From: Dyadobacter psychrotolerans
GTDB taxonomy: Bacteria > Bacteroidota > Bacteroidia > Cytophagales > Spirosomataceae
DNA: 64,000 bases
NCBI RefSeq assembly: GCF_004349265.1
Contig: NZ_SMFL01000023.1
Location: 1-64,000, forward strand
Direction: 5' to 3'
Shown piece after piece: positions 16,866-27,012 of the stretch. Position numbers and translations under genes: made by a program. The first letter of the stretch is position 1. Each line of letters starts with the position of its first letter. Under the pieces are notes generated by a model. That model searched no databases, was not told the DNA's origin, and was given only the letters and a program-made list of their open reading frames with translations.

Positions 16866-18206
16866 CTACCTCCTGATCAGCCAGTTCTCCGGATTTAACC
16901 GGGATGTATTTTTCCAGATCTGGAACTGTAATTCGGAAGTTCCGTCGCTATCGGTTGCCACGCGTCCTATGTTTTCGCGGGCCTTGATCTTTTGTCCCGG
17001 ACGAACCGAAACTCCGCTCATTTTGGCATAAATCGTCATATAATTACCATGCTGAATGGCAACCACACTTCCCATTCCCGGCATTTGCGTTACATCCAAC
17101 ACCACGCCGTCGTAGACCGAACGTACAGGATCTCCGGCCGAAGTCTGGATATCTACACCCAGGTTATCAACCATCACACCTTTTAATACCGGGTGAGGCC
17201 TTTGACCAAAATGTCCTGAAATAAAACCTTTTACGGGCCATGGCAAACGTGCCTGAGAGGCCGTAAACGATGATGCAAGCGTGGTTTCCTCTTCGTTCAT
17301 ACCGCCCGAAGAAACAACGGGCTCTTCTTCTTTCGGTTCGGCAACAACAGCAGCTTCGCCTTTTTTCTCTCTTTCTGCGTTTTCACGTGCAAGTCGTTCG
17401 CGCTCCACTTTTCTTCTCGCTTCTCTTTCTTCGCGCTCTTTCTTTTCGCGTTCAAGCCTTTCTCTTCTTTCCCGCTCTGCAATTCTACGAATATTTGCTT
17501 CCAGGAAATCGGTGGCTCTTTTATTTTCAGCAATCTGTTTTCTCAGTTCAACCTCTTTTTGAGAAAGCTCCTGAATTACTTCATTTTGCTTTGTTTTAAG
17601 ACCTTCCAGTTTTGTACTTTCTGTTAAACGTGTATCAAGAACTGTTTTTTGCTGCGTTTTTTTAGATGTAATTCGCCTGCGTTCGGATTGGAGCTGAGCT
17701 TCTAAAACTTCCATTTCCTTAACCTGTCCCTGTCTTGCTTCGGTATACTGTTTCAAATATTTGTATCGCAATACAAACTGATTAAACGTACCGGAAGAAA
17801 AAAGGAAAACAAGCTGATTTAAATACGCATTTCTTTTTGAAGCCTCATAAATCATCCGTCCGTACTCTTCCTTTACCTTCGCCAGACTGGCGGCCAGTTC
17901 CTGCTGCTTTTTTTCAAGAACTTTAAGTTCTTTATCCAGCAAATCCAGATCATCGGAGAGAAGATCTATTTGTTTTTTATATGTGTTAATCTGCTGATTT
18001 AACGCTCTCAACTGTCCCAGATTGACATTCTTCTGAGAAGAGGTCTGTTTCAGGATATTCTGAATCTCCTTTATTTTGTTTTGGTTTTCAGACTTTTCCC
18101 GTTCCAGTTGTTCCCTGGTTTTTTGGGCAAATACGCTCAGAGAAGCACAGAACGTGAAGATCAGTACTAAAATTAAGCAACGGTAATACGGTTTCTGAAG
18201 GGGCAT
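16866..18206 (-). CDS. envC: EnvC-like murein hydrolase activator (degenerate LytM/M23)
   Basis: A 446-aa exported protein: signal peptide (LVLIFTFCASLSVFA), long coiled coil (about 30-285, with the Arg/Glu-rich run around 240-275), and a C-terminal M23-fold domain (about 325-446). The zinc ligands of active LytM enzymes are not conserved: the usual H-x-G-x-D reads NLGVDIQ, and the H-x-H strand reads LQFQIW. This matches EnvC-type proteins, which activate amidases at the septum but do not cut peptidoglycan themselves. Last gene of a TPR-DUF4292-EnvC operon. An active protease would be the alternative, but the missing residues speak against it. Confidence 0.88.
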   Translation of the reverse strand: MPLQKPYYRCLILVLIFTFCASLSVFAQKTREQLEREKSENQNKIKEIQNILKQTSSQKNVNLGQLRALNQQINTYKKQIDLLSDDLDLLDKELKVLEKKQQELAASLAKVKEEYGRMIYEASKRNAYLNQLVFLFSSGTFNQFVLRYKYLKQYTEARQGQVKEMEVLEAQLQSERRRITSKKTQQKTVLDTRLTESTKLEGLKTKQNEVIQELSQKEVELRKQIAENKRATDFLEANIRRIAERERRERLEREKKEREEREARRKVERERLARENAEREKKGEAAVVAEPKEEEPVVSSGGMNEEETTLASSFTASQARLPWPVKGFISGHFGQRPHPVLKGVMVDNLGVDIQTSAGDPVRSVYDGVVLDVTQMPGMGSVVAIQHGNYMTIYAKMSGVSVRPGQKIKARENIGRVATDSDGTSELQFQIWKNTSRLNPENWLIRR

Positions 18207-18298
18207 ATGTGTTTTTCTTGCGACCTAAAATACCTGAACGGCAGGCAAAGTTAAACAGACTTAACCTTTTGCCCTATTATTAAGACGACAATCTGGAT

Positions 18299-19132
18299 TT
18301 ACCGCTTACGGGTATAACCGGAAGGAACGCTGAAAGGGAAACCCGGATTCTGATTTAGAATTTCTACTTTGCTATGTTTCAGCGTAATTTTTGTTTCTGA
18401 AAGCTGCTGATCCTTCGGCGATTTTACGTTCAATGTGACAAGACTTGAAAACGGAAACAAGAAACTGCTCACTTCCTTAAAGTCACCGTAATTGAGTGAA
18501 AACGTATTGCTTGTGCCTTCTTCTGTGGCATTTAGCCTGGCCAGTTTCAGGTTATCTGCTGTGATAAAATTGTCTACTGCAACGCGGGCCTGCTGTTGTT
18601 TTAGTACAAAAAATTCATTCTCCTTAGTAAATTTTGAATCCGGCTGCTGCGGAAAGGGGAGGTTACCGATGATAATCGACTGAAGTAAAGGAAAATTGAG
18701 ATCGAAGTTATATTGCTTACTCAACTGGGCATAACTGAAAACAAAATAATCCTTATGAAATTTATCCATAAAAACGATTGAGTCCGGTGTAATCAGCCCA
18801 CGGGCAACTTCAAAGCCAACTCCCGTAACCGAAATCCAGATCAGACTGTCCTTTTTGATACGGATGTTTACATTGGTATTGTCAAAATTCTGCTTTTTAC
18901 TTTCAAAGGAAAATTTGGATTTGGCGGTCAGATAATCAAAAGCAACCTCCTGAATTTTTACCGGAGCCGCCGTTTCCGCAACTGCCGGAGAATCATTAAT
19001 AATCGAATCCTTTTCAACCGAAATCGCTAATGTATCTTGTTTGTCCGTATTTTTTGAAATGCGGTTTTTGTGACAGGCAGTAAATGATATCATACTGATT
19101 GCCAGAAACCACATCGAAATTTTATTGTTCAT
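18299..19132 (-). CDS. DUF4292 lipoprotein (LolA/LolB-like)
   Basis: A 277-aa lipoprotein: start MNNKISMWFLAISMISFTAC with the lipobox Cys at residue 20. The rest resembles DUF4292, thought to have a LolA-like half-barrel for lipid or lipoprotein handling (FDYLTAKSKFSFESKKQ, IRIKKDSLIWISVTGVGFEVAR). The ATG at 19132 overlaps the end of the upstream TPR gene by 11 bases, which indicates translational coupling; a GTG at 19141 is possible but would lengthen the n-region needlessly. Confidence 0.85.
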   Translation of the reverse strand: MNNKISMWFLAISMISFTACHKNRISKNTDKQDTLAISVEKDSIINDSPAVAETAAPVKIQEVAFDYLTAKSKFSFESKKQNFDNTNVNIRIKKDSLIWISVTGVGFEVARGLITPDSIVFMDKFHKDYFVFSYAQLSKQYNFDLNFPLLQSIIIGNLPFPQQPDSKFTKENEFFVLKQQQARVAVDNFITADNLKLARLNATEEGTSNTFSLNYGDFKEVSSFLFPFSSLVTLNVKSPKDQQLSETKITLKHSKVEILNQNPGFPFSVPSGYTRKR

Positions 19133-20870
19133 GAAGTGCACCGGTTGCTATTTTTTTATCGAGAAGTTCTGTTGTTTCTCCCATTTTACGGGCTTTTTTC
19201 CACTGTGCTACGGCATTATCTCTTTCTCCGAGCTTAAACAGTACATCTCCGTAGTGTTCAATAATCGTGCCGCTTACAGCTGAGCTGTCGGTCATTGCTT
19301 TTTCAAGAAACACTTTGGCTTTTTTGTAATCTTTCATGATATACAAAACCCATGCGTGCGTATCCAGGTAAGTTGGGTTATCCGCGTGCATCTGAACCAG
19401 CTTTGCTGACATTTTTAGTGCCAGGTCAAGCTTTTCTTTGCGGAGCGACAGGAAGTAGCTGTAATTGTTCAAAACATGATCGTTATCGGGATTTTCTTTC
19501 AAAGCCAGATCATAGGATGCATCAGATTTCACATTATCACCGGTACCGTTGTAAGCATCGCCCAGCTGGGCATATATAAACGGAATCATCGGCTTGTCAG
19601 TGATCAGTTTCAGGCTTTCTTCAAGAGACGAAATAGCCTGTTTATAATTTTTTTTCATCAAAAGCGCTGTACCGTTAGAATACCAAAGCATTCCCTGGTT
19701 TGGAAAAACTTCCAACGCCTTTTCAGAGTGGACCAGCATGCTGTCAACCTGATTGAGCTCACCATCCAATTGTAATACAGCGCCCCAAACCTCATATACA
19801 GAACCATCAAGTCTGGCTGCAATGGCATAATTATCACGTGATTCCGGTGTTTTACCACTTATCCTGAGCAAATCTGCGTACATGACATAGGCTTTGGCAA
19901 CGTTAGGGTGTGTGTCTACCAATTGTTTAGCCAGTAAAACGGCATCACTGATTTCAGCTTCCGTTTTTAACATGGATTTATATCCTGCCAATACCCTGAT
20001 CTTTGGTTCAGCGTCCAAATTGGGATTAGCAAAAACGAGCTTTAATTCCTGATTACACTTTTCTATATCACCGTTTCTTCTGTAAATATCAGCGAGTAAA
20101 ACATGTGCCTGCGCCTCATCAGGATTAATTTTTATAGCCTCTTCGAGTGGTTTTATTGCTTCTGCAAGACGGTCATTGGCAATTAAAATTTCAGCCATTT
20201 CTACCCTGTAACTCACTTCATTTGGCTCGGCAGCAATCAGCTTTTTAGATTCTGTCAGGGCTTTTTCAAGATTATTCTGACGTAAATAAAGCTGCTGTTT
20301 CTGATGCGTGATTTCTTCCGTTATTCCAATAGATTTTTCAAGAACGTTATAGGTTGCTATCGCTTTGTCAAACTGATCATTAAATACATAAATAGCTGCA
20401 AGTTCTACTCCATACTGAATATTCTCAGGGCTCTTTGCCAACAGCACTTCATAAATCTGGGCTGCTTCGGCATACTTACGCTTTTTGGCATAAAGTTCAG
20501 CTAACTGCTGAGCGTAAAATATGTTGTTTTTATCAAGATCGTAGGCTTTTTTGGACTCAGCCATGGCATCGTCACCCTTGTCTAGTTTAATCAGTGCAGA
20601 GGCGAGCATATAGTGGCTGGCGGCATCCTGCGGAAGCATTTCGGCAAGTTTTTGAAAAATTGGAAGTGCCTTGGCCGGCTCGTCCTTCATCATGAACTTC
20701 ATTCCCTCAACTGCCTGTGATTCTACGGCAAGATGTAAGCTTGCAGATTCCTCCTTTTCCGGCTCGGTTTCTTTAGCTTTACTACGGCGCTGGGCATTGG
20801 AATCCTGTGTGATACCGGTGGCCACAAACAGGGAGATCAGCAGGGTCAATTTTAAGAATTCTGTCCTCAT
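19122..20870 (-). CDS. Exported TPR-repeat protein
   Basis: A 582-aa protein with signal peptide (LLISLFVATGITQDSNAQ) followed by at least ten tetratricopeptide repeats across nearly the whole length (for example YMLASALIKLDKGDDAMAES and AHVLLADIYRRNGDIEKCNQ). Likely a periplasmic scaffold or chaperone-like factor. First gene of the operon with DUF4292 and the EnvC-like protein; this triplet is, as far as I recall, a conserved neighbourhood in Bacteroidota and points to envelope assembly or division. Confidence 0.88.
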   Translation of the reverse strand: MRTEFLKLTLLISLFVATGITQDSNAQRRSKAKETEPEKEESASLHLAVESQAVEGMKFMMKDEPAKALPIFQKLAEMLPQDAASHYMLASALIKLDKGDDAMAESKKAYDLDKNNIFYAQQLAELYAKKRKYAEAAQIYEVLLAKSPENIQYGVELAAIYVFNDQFDKAIATYNVLEKSIGITEEITHQKQQLYLRQNNLEKALTESKKLIAAEPNEVSYRVEMAEILIANDRLAEAIKPLEEAIKINPDEAQAHVLLADIYRRNGDIEKCNQELKLVFANPNLDAEPKIRVLAGYKSMLKTEAEISDAVLLAKQLVDTHPNVAKAYVMYADLLRISGKTPESRDNYAIAARLDGSVYEVWGAVLQLDGELNQVDSMLVHSEKALEVFPNQGMLWYSNGTALLMKKNYKQAISSLEESLKLITDKPMIPFIYAQLGDAYNGTGDNVKSDASYDLALKENPDNDHVLNNYSYFLSLRKEKLDLALKMSAKLVQMHADNPTYLDTHAWVLYIMKDYKKAKVFLEKAMTDSSAVSGTIIEHYGDVLFKLGERDNAVAQWKKARKMGETTELLDKKIATGALHEQ

Positions 20871-21020
20871 AAGTTATCTTATTGCCAATCAGATAGTCAG
20901 ACAGATCGGCCGTTTCATAGTAAACAGCAAAGTTATCAATTTTCGTTCTGTTTGATCCGGTACTAAACCTTTAAACAAAAATAGTAACGACAAAAACGGG
21001 TTAATCTTATTTGTAATCAG

Positions 21021-23453
21021 TTATTGAACAGAATAAGCCGCCTTGGCTGATCCTGGCAAACCATTCGGACTTAGCACTTCAACCCGAATATCCATGGGCG
21101 CAATTGCATCGCTGTTATAATACTGGAAACGAACCTTGCCATCTTTACCCGTTTTCAGCATGGGCGCCCAGAAAACAGTAGAACGGTAATCGGGTCTGGA
21201 GTCTTCCTGGCGCGTCACATCGTATTTTGGCATATAAAATTCTTTGGGAACATTATATCCTGCAATAGACGAAACCAACACGCCGGGTACAATATCCTGA
21301 GAATAATCGTATTCTGTATTTCCTCTTTTGGTATAAACCGCAATGACACCGCTTCCGCCACGACTGCCATATATCGCTGCCGAGGCACCCTTCAGTACAT
21401 CAATGGATTCAACATCGTTGACATTAATAGACGTAATCATATCCTTATCAACCGGCATGCCGTCCAGCACAAACAGTGGCTCTCCCTGATTTCCCCTGAT
21501 AGACACGGTCGCATTCATACCGGAGCCTGTTACCTGCACACCAGCAACCCTGCCGGCCAACATATCGAGTATGCTAAAAGCCGAAGATGCTATTTGCTGG
21601 GTAACTTTTATCGTTGCATCTGCATTGCTGTATATCTTTCTTGTATCACGAACCACCTCTTTTTTCCCCTTAATCGTTACTTCATTTAAAAGGCGCTCCC
21701 GGTTAGCCCGAATTTTCCTGACAAAATCCTGGTATTCCTCCGCTCTTTTCAGATAAGCTGCCAGTTGTACCGCGTCGACTGTCAGCGGATAAAATGGCAC
21801 TTTTAATATTGTTGCTTTGGGTGGCTGAAAAAGATCAAGGACAAAAGATAGATTTTGATTTCCCTTTTTGTTCATTCCCTGTAAACGCACTTTTATTGAA
21901 TCTGAAAAAACAAGGTTATTGACTGCAAAAATACCGGTTTCACTCGTTTCCGGTGCTAGCATAGCGCTGAGGCTATCACTATACAAAAACAGGGAAAGCA
22001 TTACTTTTTCTGAAACTTTCCGGTTGTTTCGTTTCACCTGTCCCTCCAGTGTAATTCCCTGTTCTGTAAATCTTTTAGGCGGAACCAGTGAGTCCTTTTG
22101 AACATCTTCCCATCTAAACCGGCTCCATCCCTGTGTCATCATCAGACAATCCATATGGATTTTTCGCTCTGACCGTTCCATGTCAAAGTAATAACCCGGC
22201 TGTTCCACATATCCTTTCAGATCCGAAGTGAGCATCAAATTCGAAACCAGGTTCTCATCATAAGGCTGCTGAGCAATTTGTCCTGCATCCGTAACCGCAA
22301 CAGAAAGATTTGTTTCAATCGGTTTTCCCGCAGTATCTGTTACTACAACTTCGATTTCTGTTTTTTCACGGGGTTTGTATGCAGTTTTAGTCGGATTTAT
22401 CTTCACATTTAAATGTTGTCCCTGGTCGATAAAAACAAGCCGTTCGCAAACCGGTTTATTCTGGTCATCAAAAAGCGTGAGATGGGTAATGCCGTCGGGC
22501 AAATCTTTTTTACTAAGGCTGATTCTTAAACTTTTAGAAGAAACTTTTCCTTTGGCAACAAAAGCAACAATTCCTTTTGAGTGTGCAACTACATTCACAT
22601 TTCTTTCTTTTCCATCCGCGAAATTCTGGTATATCAGAATGCGCATTATTTCAGGATTAGATAAATTGTCGACGATGAGCGCATACCCGTTTTCTGAAAT
22701 AGCCGGGAAGTTAAAACTTTTATACGGGCCACCTTTTCTCTGTACGGAGGCGGTATATTTTTGTCCTTTTTCAGGTGTAAACTGAATCCTGCCTATTCCC
22801 AGATGTTCACTTTTAAAGGCAATAATGGTGTCCCTATTTTGATTAAAAACGAAACCGCTTACATCTTCACCTAAACCTTTTTCATTAATCCCCTTAAAAG
22901 CAACCCGGCTGCTGACGCCGGAAATGAGCTGTCCGCCTTCGGGAAAAAACTGTACATCAAAGTTTGCTGCCGGTGCCGGTGATGGGAGTACTTCCTGTCC
23001 GAAAACATAAATATCTTTTTCAAAAAAGAAGTCTTCTGAAAAATTGCGCATCCAGTTGGTGTAGGCCCGAATGGTATATGCGCCGTAGGGTAGCGTTTCA
23101 GGAAGTACAATATCACCATGTCCAACACCTCCATCCATTCTTACACGCCGCAGTGCGGTATTTTTCCCGGTTCGCTGTTCGATTAAATCTACATATAAAA
23201 CCTGGCTGGCGCTATCTGCCTGGTGCAGCGAACCTTCTACCAAATAACCTTTAAACCAAAGTGTATCACCAACAGTGTAATAGGGTTTGTCAAGATGCAG
23301 ATACGCCTTTTCCTGCGGAAAGAGCATCCGGTAATTTTGCAGTTGCCTGGCGATCTGCTGACTAAAATCCTCTTCGGCAAATTGAAATGCAATCAGAAGA
23401 ATTAATGCAAAAGGTGCAAGCGAATATTTGAGGGCTTTTTTGATACATGGCAT
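21021..23453 (-). CDS. Exported MG2-like protein with TonB-receptor plug domain and no barrel
   Basis: An 810-aa exported protein (signal peptide LAPFALILLIAF). The N-terminal part (about 45-150) resembles an alpha-2-macroglobulin MG2 domain (EKAYLHLDKPYYTVGDTLWFKGYL), followed by further immunoglobulin-like segments and, at about 610-715, a TonB-dependent-receptor plug domain (DMLAGRVAGVQVTG, LFVLDGMPVD, IDVLKGASAAIYGSRGGSGV). The roughly 500-residue beta-barrel that normally follows a plug is absent. Related proteins are common in Bacteroidota, with unknown role. Confidence 0.85.
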   Translation of the reverse strand: MPCIKKALKYSLAPFALILLIAFQFAEEDFSQQIARQLQNYRMLFPQEKAYLHLDKPYYTVGDTLWFKGYLVEGSLHQADSASQVLYVDLIEQRTGKNTALRRVRMDGGVGHGDIVLPETLPYGAYTIRAYTNWMRNFSEDFFFEKDIYVFGQEVLPSPAPAANFDVQFFPEGGQLISGVSSRVAFKGINEKGLGEDVSGFVFNQNRDTIIAFKSEHLGIGRIQFTPEKGQKYTASVQRKGGPYKSFNFPAISENGYALIVDNLSNPEIMRILIYQNFADGKERNVNVVAHSKGIVAFVAKGKVSSKSLRISLSKKDLPDGITHLTLFDDQNKPVCERLVFIDQGQHLNVKINPTKTAYKPREKTEIEVVVTDTAGKPIETNLSVAVTDAGQIAQQPYDENLVSNLMLTSDLKGYVEQPGYYFDMERSERKIHMDCLMMTQGWSRFRWEDVQKDSLVPPKRFTEQGITLEGQVKRNNRKVSEKVMLSLFLYSDSLSAMLAPETSETGIFAVNNLVFSDSIKVRLQGMNKKGNQNLSFVLDLFQPPKATILKVPFYPLTVDAVQLAAYLKRAEEYQDFVRKIRANRERLLNEVTIKGKKEVVRDTRKIYSNADATIKVTQQIASSAFSILDMLAGRVAGVQVTGSGMNATVSIRGNQGEPLFVLDGMPVDKDMITSINVNDVESIDVLKGASAAIYGSRGGSGVIAVYTKRGNTEYDYSQDIVPGVLVSSIAGYNVPKEFYMPKYDVTRQEDSRPDYRSTVFWAPMLKTGKDGKVRFQYYNSDAIAPMDIRVEVLSPNGLPGSAKAAYSVQ

Positions 23454-23536
23454 ATTTACAAAATAATATCTGTTGGATGCAATTTATCGATTTTTGGTTA
23501 ATGAAAAACAAGATGTAACCAACAGTAGTCTAAAAC

Positions 23537-24871
23537 CTACCTGTTTAATTTTTTAACCAAAAGGTAAACCGGATAACTTATAACTAAAAACAGCAAGGCA
23601 AATTTACTGCTGGACAAATCCTGAATAACAGCAATTACGAGGAAGGAAAGAGAAAGAATAAGCATAATAATGGGCAGAACCGGATAGGCAGGAACTTTCC
23701 AGGGCCTGGGCAGGAGCGGTTCATTTCTGCGCAAAGCCAGCAGCGAAGCAAACCCGGAGGCATAACCAAGCACAAAGAAAAATGTCGCAATGTCTGAGAG
23801 TTTTTCGCAGGCCTCTTTTCCGATTAGAATCAGTGCAATGGCTACTGCTGAAGTAATCGGCATAAGATAGGAGGGGGTACCGCCTTTGTTTACACGCGTT
23901 CCGCCTTTCAGGAAAAGCCCGTCACGACTCATCGAATATAAAACCCTGGGATTAAACAAAAGCTGGGCATTGACAATCCCAAGAATGGAGATCATCAGAA
24001 ACAAGGTTACAATTTTCCCGGAACCCTCACCAAAAATAAGGCGAATGGCATCCGCGGCAGCCAGTTTCGATTGGGATAATTCATTCATCGGCAGCACATA
24101 TAAAATCGCCAGATTACAAAGAAGATAGATGGCTATAATCAGTAAAACGCCCCCAATCATTGATTTTGGAAGATTTTTGGCAGGATCACGATCTTCTTCG
24201 GTAAAATAGGCTGCCGTATGCCAGCCGTCATACGTATAAAAGATAGCCATTAAGGAAAATACCACCGGTGCAATCCAGCTACCACCTTCGATAATGCGGC
24301 TGGTTGTCAGCTGCATTTCTTCGGGAGAAATTTCTTTACCATAGATGTAACAGATAGCCACAAACGCAAACAGCCCGACACCTTTCACAACGCTCATTAC
24401 GTTCTGGAACGTACTGGCCAGTGAAAGGCCCATCCAGTGAATTCCTGATAAAATTAGTAAGATCGCGGCTGCGACATAAGGCTCGTATCCAGTAAAAAAA
24501 GGCAAAAGCAAAGCCAGATATTCACTCATCGTATACACACCAAATCCGAGCGCAGAACAGGTGCCGAGCCAGCTGTTGATACCCACTACAAATCCCGCGT
24601 AATTGCCAAAAGCCCGCTGCGCATATACATACCATGCTCCGGCCTTGGGTACGGAAGTACCAAGTTCAATAGTACACAGCGTTCCCAGAAAAGCATACAA
24701 ACTCACCGCGCCCCAAAGTGTCATGATCAGCCAGGGCTCACCGAGCTGCGCCGCAATTGGGCCGGGCTTACGAAGAATTCCTGTACCAATTGTTCCGCCA
24801 ACGGTGACTGCAATGCCAAAACCAACGCCTAAAATCTTAAATAACTCGTTTTTGGTAGAGGCTTGTGCCAT
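23537..24871 (-). CDS. APC-family amino acid permease
   Basis: A 444-aa inner-membrane transporter with 12 predicted helices. The first helix carries GGTIGTGILRKPGPIA, the substrate-binding loop of the APC superfamily; helix 6 region contains FSLMAIFYTYDGWHTAAYFT, as in L-type/serine-threonine exchangers. Substrate cannot be told from sequence. The ATG at 24871 (MAQASTKNELF) is chosen over an upstream frame extension that would add 18 residues overlapping the likely promoter. Divergent from the sensor kinase at 24958. Confidence 0.9.
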   Translation of the reverse strand: MAQASTKNELFKILGVGFGIAVTVGGTIGTGILRKPGPIAAQLGEPWLIMTLWGAVSLYAFLGTLCTIELGTSVPKAGAWYVYAQRAFGNYAGFVVGINSWLGTCSALGFGVYTMSEYLALLLPFFTGYEPYVAAAILLILSGIHWMGLSLASTFQNVMSVVKGVGLFAFVAICYIYGKEISPEEMQLTTSRIIEGGSWIAPVVFSLMAIFYTYDGWHTAAYFTEEDRDPAKNLPKSMIGGVLLIIAIYLLCNLAILYVLPMNELSQSKLAAADAIRLIFGEGSGKIVTLFLMISILGIVNAQLLFNPRVLYSMSRDGLFLKGGTRVNKGGTPSYLMPITSAVAIALILIGKEACEKLSDIATFFFVLGYASGFASLLALRRNEPLLPRPWKVPAYPVLPIIMLILSLSFLVIAVIQDLSSSKFALLFLVISYPVYLLVKKLNR

Positions 24872-24957
24872 GATAGAAGTGAAAGTTATGCTTTCCGAAA
24901 ATAGCAAAACTTTTTCTTTAACCAACCGCTATATTCGTAAAGAATTCAGTAACAAAA

Positions 24958-26082
24958 ATGAAGCCACGATCAGCTATGCCGCAAATAAAGAATTTATGGA
25001 TCATTCACGTTTTGGGGTGGCTTCTGTTTATGGTCCTGCCGCTTACAATCATGTCCCGTGAATCGGACGTTTATGCACAGTTTAAATTACTTCAATCAGG
25101 GTCACTCTGGCTTTTCTTCCTGATCTATTTTGCCATTTTTTATCTAAATATTTTTGTCCTGATACCCGGGTTATTTTTAAAGCAGCAATACATTCTCTAT
25201 TCAATCATTTTTGTAGCCGGCCTCTCTCTGATTTTTTATACACAGCCTTTTGAAAAACTTATATTTCAAAAATTTCATGAGTCAGAACAGATCGGCAGAA
25301 CAGGAAGAGAAGAAAGATTTCGCCTGCCCCCGCCGGAAATGCGCATGGACACCGACAGGCCACCTCCAGGGGAAATTCGCCCGGAAAACCCTTTGCGTGT
25401 TGACTTTGTAAGTTTGGTGCTTTTTGTGGTTGTTTGGGTTGTAGGCATGGCCACCAAAATTTCGGAACAATGGCGGCTGTCTGAAAAAAAAGTGATTCTC
25501 TCCGAAGCAGACAAGGCGCAGGCCGAACTATCGTTTTTTAAAGCTCAAATCAACCCACATTTTTTATTTAATACACTCAATAACATCTATTCCCTTGCCA
25601 TAACAAAAAGTGATCACACAGCACCCAGCATTCTGAAATTATCAAAAATGATGCGATACATCACCGAGGAGGCGACGCAGGACTTCGTGCCCTTGCATGA
25701 TGAAATCACCTGTCTGGAAAGTTACATCGACCTTCAAAAACTACGTCTGAATGACAAAACGCGCGTAAATTTTAAAATAGATGGCGAAATCAAAAACAAA
25801 CAGATCGCCCCGCTTATCCTGATGACTTTTGTAGAAAACGCTTTCAAATATGGAGTGAGCAACCGGTTTGAAAACGAAATCGATATCAGGCTTGAAAGCA
25901 CAGCCACATCTGTTTACTTTTTTTGCAGGAATGAAATTTTTGAAGCGAATGAAGCAGGCGAGCGTCAGGGAATAGGTATCGCAAATACCAGAAAACGTCT
26001 GGATTTTCTGTATCCTGACCGATATGATTTAAAAATTTCAAAAGAAGAAAAAACCTTTGAAGTAAGTCTTACCGTCCATTAA
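24958..26082 (+). CDS. LytS/YehU-type sensor histidine kinase
   Basis: A 374-aa membrane kinase with four N-terminal helices (about 12-31, 48-70, 78-98, 150-165), a Pro-rich extracytoplasmic loop (RLPPPEMRMDTDRPPPGE) and a cytoplasmic His_kinase domain: phospho-acceptor His201 in FFKAQINPHFLFNTLNN, N box LMTFVENAFKYGV and the G box GIGIANTRKRLDFLY. This subfamily pairs with LytTR regulators, and the next gene is one. Confidence 0.93.
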   Translation: MKPRSAMPQIKNLWIIHVLGWLLFMVLPLTIMSRESDVYAQFKLLQSGSLWLFFLIYFAIFYLNIFVLIPGLFLKQQYILYSIIFVAGLSLIFYTQPFEKLIFQKFHESEQIGRTGREERFRLPPPEMRMDTDRPPPGEIRPENPLRVDFVSLVLFVVVWVVGMATKISEQWRLSEKKVILSEADKAQAELSFFKAQINPHFLFNTLNNIYSLAITKSDHTAPSILKLSKMMRYITEEATQDFVPLHDEITCLESYIDLQKLRLNDKTRVNFKIDGEIKNKQIAPLILMTFVENAFKYGVSNRFENEIDIRLESTATSVYFFCRNEIFEANEAGERQGIGIANTRKRLDFLYPDRYDLKISKEEKTFEVSLTVH

Positions 26083-26189
26083 AATCATATCAAACAACTA
26101 ACAAAACTTAAATGCTCTAAAATGACCAAGGTGTTTAATTAAAATAAAACACTTAGCAGTTTCCCTCTTAACCTAAAATTTTCAACGCC

Positions 26190-26900
26190 ATGAACTGCAT
26201 CGCCATTGACGACGAACCGCTGGCACTGGATATTCTGAAAAACTATATAAAGCAAATTCCAAATCTGGCGCTCATACGAACTTTTGACGATGCCATCGAG
26301 GGTGCCGCTTATTTAAAGGAACATAAAGTTGATCTGCTTTTCGTAGATATCAACATGCCGGACCTATCCGGACTGGAACTGGTAGCTGCACTGGATCCTA
26401 AACCGATAATCATTTTCACAACCGCTCACAAAAAATTTGCACTGGAAGGTTTTGAACTCGAAGCACTTGATTATTTACTCAAACCGACCCCGTTTGAACG
26501 TTTCGAAAAAGCAGTAAATCGCGCCTTTGAACAGTTAACTTTTAAGAAAATAATACTGCCTGCTGTTTCTGAATCGATAATTGTAAGATCTGAATACAAA
26601 ATGGTGAAAATAGAGCTTGCCGATGTTGACTATATCGAAGCCATGGAAGATTATATCAAAATTCACCTGATCAGTTCAGCCCATCCTGTTCTCACACTGA
26701 GGTCGTTAAAAGGAATTTTTGAACAGCTTCCCAAAACACAGTTTAGTCGTATCCACAGAAGTTACATCGTACCCGATGCGCAGGTTCGTTCTATTCAGAA
26801 TAAAAAAGTCAGGCTAGCTTCCGGCAAAGAATTACCTGTAAGTGACAGTTATCTGGATTTTATAGAAAAATGGAAAACGCGGAAGGATAATCCAAATTAA
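26190..26900 (+). CDS. LytTR-type response regulator
   Basis: A 236-aa two-domain regulator: receiver domain (1-120; acidic pair D7/D8, phospho-acceptor Asp53 in FVDINMPDLSG, Thr in FTTAH, Lys in LLKPTPFERF) and LytTR DNA-binding domain (about 130-230; DVDYIEAMEDYIKIHL, FSRIHRSYIV). It lies 107 bases after the kinase gene, so the pair probably shares a transcript. Targets are unknown. Confidence 0.94.
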   Translation: MNCIAIDDEPLALDILKNYIKQIPNLALIRTFDDAIEGAAYLKEHKVDLLFVDINMPDLSGLELVAALDPKPIIIFTTAHKKFALEGFELEALDYLLKPTPFERFEKAVNRAFEQLTFKKIILPAVSESIIVRSEYKMVKIELADVDYIEAMEDYIKIHLISSAHPVLTLRSLKGIFEQLPKTQFSRIHRSYIVPDAQVRSIQNKKVRLASGKELPVSDSYLDFIEKWKTRKDNPN

Positions 26901-27012
26901 CGACCGATTCACCGAGAGAATCACACCATTCACCGACACAAACTTTCCATCCTGCAACAAATTGGGCCAACAGTTCGATAATGTATTTATACTACACAGA
27001 ACTGTCAATCAC

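Noticed and set aside
17270..17599. Plus-strand frames opposite the EnvC-like coiled coil
   Set aside because: Low-complexity shadows of the Arg/Glu-rich helix on the other strand.
24603..25061. 152-codon plus-strand frame across the divergent promoter region
   Set aside because: Antisense to the permease 5' end and overlapping the kinase start; no motif.
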